The notes beneath the pieces were generated by a model that worked only from the letters and a program-made list of their open reading frames with translations, had not been told where the DNA came from and ran no database searches. A stretch of 64,000 nt of DNA, taken from NCBI RefSeq assembly GCF_002419815.1, contig NZ_DIGV01000027.1, forward strand, positions 113,437 to 177,436, written 5' to 3'. The stretch comes from Brevundimonas sp. UBA5713. Its GTDB lineage: Bacteria > Pseudomonadota > Alphaproteobacteria > Caulobacterales > Caulobacteraceae. Shown here piece after piece: positions 61,802-64,000 of the stretch. Each line of letters opens with the position of its first letter. The stretch's first letter is position 1. The position numbers and the translations under genes are program-made.

Positions 61802-62218
61802 ATGTACACTCATCCCGCCAGTTTCGGACGAGGCCTCTATGGCCTGGTCCTTGCGTTTCCGGTGGCCTTGTTCACCCAGGCCATGCTGACAGACATCGCC
61901 TACCTGAAAACCGAGGAACTGCAGTGGAGCAATTTCTCGGCATGGGCGATTGTGGGAGGGCTGGTTTTCGGCGGTATCGCCTTTCTCTGGAGCCTGTTCG
62001 GGGTTTTGAGATTCCGCTCGCTCACGCACAGTCTTCACAGCGTCTTGCTGTTGGCCATGTGCCTGTTCGGCTTGGTCAACGCTTTCAAACACAGTCAGGA
62101 CGGGTGGAGCTCGGTCGGTTCGCTGGGCATGACCCTGTCGGTGCTGAGCTGCGTCTGCGCACTCGTTGCAGGGCTACTTCACTATACCGGCACGCTGCAT
62201 AAGGGAGCGGTACGATGA
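61802..62218 (+). CDS. DUF2231-like membrane protein
   Basis: 138 residues with four hydrophobic segments (about 10-30, 43-65, 75-92, 105-125). The topology and the HPASFGRGLYGLVLAFPVALFTQAMLTDIAY start fit the DUF2231 family, of unknown function, which commonly sits with PQQ-type sugar dehydrogenase and cytochrome oxidase assembly genes. Its stop overlaps the next ATG by 4 bases (ATGA). AAAAGGGG before the ATG serves as ribosome site. Confidence 0.72.
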   Translation: MYTHPASFGRGLYGLVLAFPVALFTQAMLTDIAYLKTEELQWSNFSAWAIVGGLVFGGIAFLWSLFGVLRFRSLTHSLHSVLLLAMCLFGLVNAFKHSQDGWSSVGSLGMTLSVLSCVCALVAGLLHYTGTLHKGAVR

Positions 62219-63525
62219 TCCGTCGTTGTTTGACCATGGTGTCGGTCCTCGCTCTGGCAGCCTGCGGCAGCAGCGTCGAGGGCATTAACGAAACCGGGCC
62301 GCGTCCCGACCTGCCTGAAATCCGCGAGACCCTGCTGCCGCCCATGCGGATTGCCAAGCCGGTAGGCTGGGGCGACAGCGTGCCTCAGGCACCACAGGGG
62401 TTCACGGTGACAGCGCTGGCGACGGGCCTGAACATCCCGCGCCAGATGCTTGTGTTGCCCAACGGAGATGTACTCGTCGCCGAGGGTCGAGGCGGCGGGG
62501 CTCCGCGCTTGCGGCCCAAGGATGTCATCGCGGGGTTCATCAAGAAGCAGGGCAACACCAAGGTCGAGAGCGGTAACCGGCTGACATTGCTCAGAGATTC
62601 TAATGGTGATGGTGTCGCGGACGTGCGGACTGTGTTTCTGGACTCTCTGAACGCTCCCTATGGTTTGGCGTTCGTGGATGGCTACATCTATATCGCCGAG
62701 CAGGACGCTCTGGTGCGGGTGCCCTATGTCGAGGGTCAGACCCAAGCCTCGGCAGAGCCGGAAGAGGTCACCAAGCTCCCCTCGGCTCTCAATCACCACT
62801 GGACCAAGGCACTGACAGCCAGTGCGGATGGCTCGACGCTGTATGTGGGCATCGGCTCCAACTCGAATGTGGGCGAACGCGGCATGGCCGTGGAGGAAGA
62901 GCGCGCCGTGGTCTGGGCCATCGATCGTGAAACGGGCGCACGCCGTACCCTCGCGCGGGGCATCCGCAACCCCACCGCTCTGGCCATCGAGCCGAACACT
63001 TCCGCTCTGTGGAGCGTGGTGAACGAACGGGACGAGATCGGTCCGCAGCTGGTGCCCGATTACCTGACACAGGTGCGCGACGGGGCATTTTACGGCTGGC
63101 CCTACAGTTACTGGGGCCAGAATGTCGATCCGCGCGTGCGCCCGCAAAAACCTGAACTGGTCGCATCCGCTCTCAAGCCCGACTATGCCCTCGGGGCGCA
63201 TGTGGCGGCATTGGGGTTATCGTTTGCACGCGACGGCGGGTTTGGCGGCACGTTCATCGAAGGGGCCTTTGTCGGCCAACACGGCAGTTGGAATCGTCAG
63301 GATCTGGCTGGCTACAAGGTCACATGGGTTCCGTTTGCCAATGGGCGGCCTGCCGGAAATCAGGTCGATTTTCTGACCGGCTTCCTGACCGAAGACGGTC
63401 GGGCACGCGGGCGTCCGGTGGGTGTATTGTTCGATCCGCAGCGGCGTATCCTTCTGGTGGCGGACGATCTGTCCAATACCGTTTGGCAGGTCACACCGCC
63501 GCGCGCTGCGGCCGCTGGCCAATGA
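62215..63525 (+). CDS. PQQ-dependent sugar dehydrogenase-like lipoprotein
   Basis: 436 residues with a lipoprotein signal (VSVLALAACGSS, Cys at about residue 17). The beta-propeller of the sorbosone/glucose dehydrogenase type is shown by GFTVTALATGLNIPRQMLVLPNGDVLVAE, RDSNGDGVAD, APYGLAFVDGYIYIAE, RGIRNPTALAIEP, GAFYGWPYSYWGQ and GAFVGQHGSWNR. Members oxidise sugars in the periplasm with PQQ and pass electrons to the respiratory chain. It is coupled to the DUF2231-like gene by an ATGA overlap. Confidence 0.9.
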   Translation: MIRRCLTMVSVLALAACGSSVEGINETGPRPDLPEIRETLLPPMRIAKPVGWGDSVPQAPQGFTVTALATGLNIPRQMLVLPNGDVLVAEGRGGGAPRLRPKDVIAGFIKKQGNTKVESGNRLTLLRDSNGDGVADVRTVFLDSLNAPYGLAFVDGYIYIAEQDALVRVPYVEGQTQASAEPEEVTKLPSALNHHWTKALTASADGSTLYVGIGSNSNVGERGMAVEEERAVVWAIDRETGARRTLARGIRNPTALAIEPNTSALWSVVNERDEIGPQLVPDYLTQVRDGAFYGWPYSYWGQNVDPRVRPQKPELVASALKPDYALGAHVAALGLSFARDGGFGGTFIEGAFVGQHGSWNRQDLAGYKVTWVPFANGRPAGNQVDFLTGFLTEDGRARGRPVGVLFDPQRRILLVADDLSNTVWQVTPPRAAAAGQ

Positions 63526-63648
63526 TCCGGGGCAGGGCGGTCAATAAGTCGCCCTTCCTCAGGCGCGGCGATGTCGGGCGCTCGCCCGTGTTCCAAGGTG
63601 CACCTGCCGCCGCGATGAACCCGTGGCGCGCCGCAGCGTGGGTTGGCC

Positions 63649-64000
63649 ATGATGGTTCGTAGCTGGAGCCCCTATTGCGGACCCGCACCGCTGCCGGGCG
63701 AAGTGCTGGGTCGCTGGAATACGGACCCGATTTTGCTGGGCGTGCTGCTGGCCTTGTTCTGTGTAGGGATGTGGCGGGTTAAACAAACTGACCGCGGCGT
63801 GTTTGGCGGTGCGATGCTTGTGTTGGCCATTGGCTTCATATCGCCGCTTTGCGCTCTCAGCTCGGCGCTGTTCACGGCCCGTACGCTGCACCATCTTTTG
63901 CTGGTTCTGGCGGCCGCGCCCTTGCTGGCGCTTTGCCTGCCGCTGCTGAAAAAGCCGCATCTGATGGCCGCCACCGCGGTTCAAGCGCTGCTCTTCTGGT
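63649..64000 (+). CDS. CtaG-like (caa3_CtaG) membrane protein, N-terminal fragment
   Basis: 117 residues are visible before the window ends. ATG 63649 or the next codon starts MVRSWSPYCGPAPLPGEVLGRWNTDP, followed by hydrophobic segments LLGVLLALFCVGMW, GGAMLVLAIGFISPLCALSSALFTARTLHHLLLVLAAAPLLAL. The text SPLCALSSALFTARxLHHLLL is the core signature of the caa3_CtaG family, thought to help copper insertion into cytochrome oxidase. The position after the DUF2231/PQQ pair matches the common cluster. The rest of the gene is outside the window. Confidence 0.82.
   Translation, partial: MMVRSWSPYCGPAPLPGEVLGRWNTDPILLGVLLALFCVGMWRVKQTDRGVFGGAMLVLAIGFISPLCALSSALFTARTLHHLLLVLAAAPLLALCLPLLKKPHLMAATAVQALLFW

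Overview
The window is a GC-rich, gene-dense chromosomal segment of an alphaproteobacterium, most likely a member of the Caulobacterales (Caulobacter/Brevundimonas/Asticcacaulis type). This placement is inferred from the style of ribosomal protein L28, the large TonB-dependent receptors, the DUF3617, DUF4105 and DUF892 proteins, the NHEJ/topoisomerase IB block and the EcfG-like promoters. No rRNA, tRNA, CRISPR array, prophage or insertion sequence was recognised. Both window ends cut genes: a LysR regulator on the left and a CtaG-type assembly protein on the right.

Layout. 1-6.1 kb: end of a LysR regulator, M1 aminopeptidase, rpmB, DUF3617 protein, zinc alcohol dehydrogenase and an AbgT transporter. 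6.1-13.4 kb: TesB thioesterase, then a TonB-dependent receptor followed by a periplasmic prolidase-like amidohydrolase, then a lone Hsp70-like protein. 13.5-23.7 kb: a membrane protein, leuA, a divergent AraC/SDR pair, DUF4105 protein, aryl-alcohol-type dehydrogenase with a GXWXG/DUF4334 protein, and a PepSY/PepSY/response-regulator/kinase block.

23.7-37.6 kb is a coherent catabolic locus that I read as hydroxyproline and (hydroxy)proline-peptide utilisation. It holds a prolidase-like M24 peptidase, a DadA-like FAD dehydrogenase, a TauE/SafE permease, a GntR/FCD repressor, 4-hydroxyproline epimerase, a DapA-like deaminase, a large TonB-dependent receptor, a ketoglutarate-semialdehyde-type aldehyde dehydrogenase, a secreted DUF885 metallohydrolase and an Ldh-family imine-reductase candidate. 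The predicted route is peptide uptake and cleavage, then trans-4-hydroxy-L-proline to cis-4-hydroxy-D-proline, pyrroline-4-hydroxy-2-carboxylate, 2-oxoglutarate semialdehyde and 2-oxoglutarate. Copies of a GTATAC-centred palindrome, about TAYCGTATACSAAA, lie in front of the regulator, the deaminase/epimerase operon, the receptor and the DUF885/ALDH operon. Weaker versions precede the Ldh gene and the earlier receptor/amidohydrolase pair. This points to one GntR regulon. A thiolase follows at 37.9 kb.

39.1-61.5 kb looks like a general-stress island. It contains DNA ligase D, a small conserved-looking protein, Ku, topoisomerase IB, SDR, the TIGR02587/TIGR02588 membrane pair, a Crp-type regulator, two DUF892 ferritin-like proteins, DUF4142 lipoprotein, small proteins, an SRPBCC protein, a zinc dehydrogenase, a thioredoxin-reductase-like flavoprotein, manganese catalase, NDH-2, a cysteine hydrolase and a four-gene phosphorelay (CHASE3 hybrid kinase, CheR, CheB, receiver-kinase) with no chemoreceptor. 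Six GGAAC-N16-CGTT-like elements, the signature of the alphaproteobacterial stress sigma factor EcfG, precede genes in this part.

61.8-64 kb: a DUF2231-like membrane protein, a PQQ-type sugar dehydrogenase lipoprotein and the start of a CtaG-like protein. All functions are read from sequence motifs by eye; no database search was possible.
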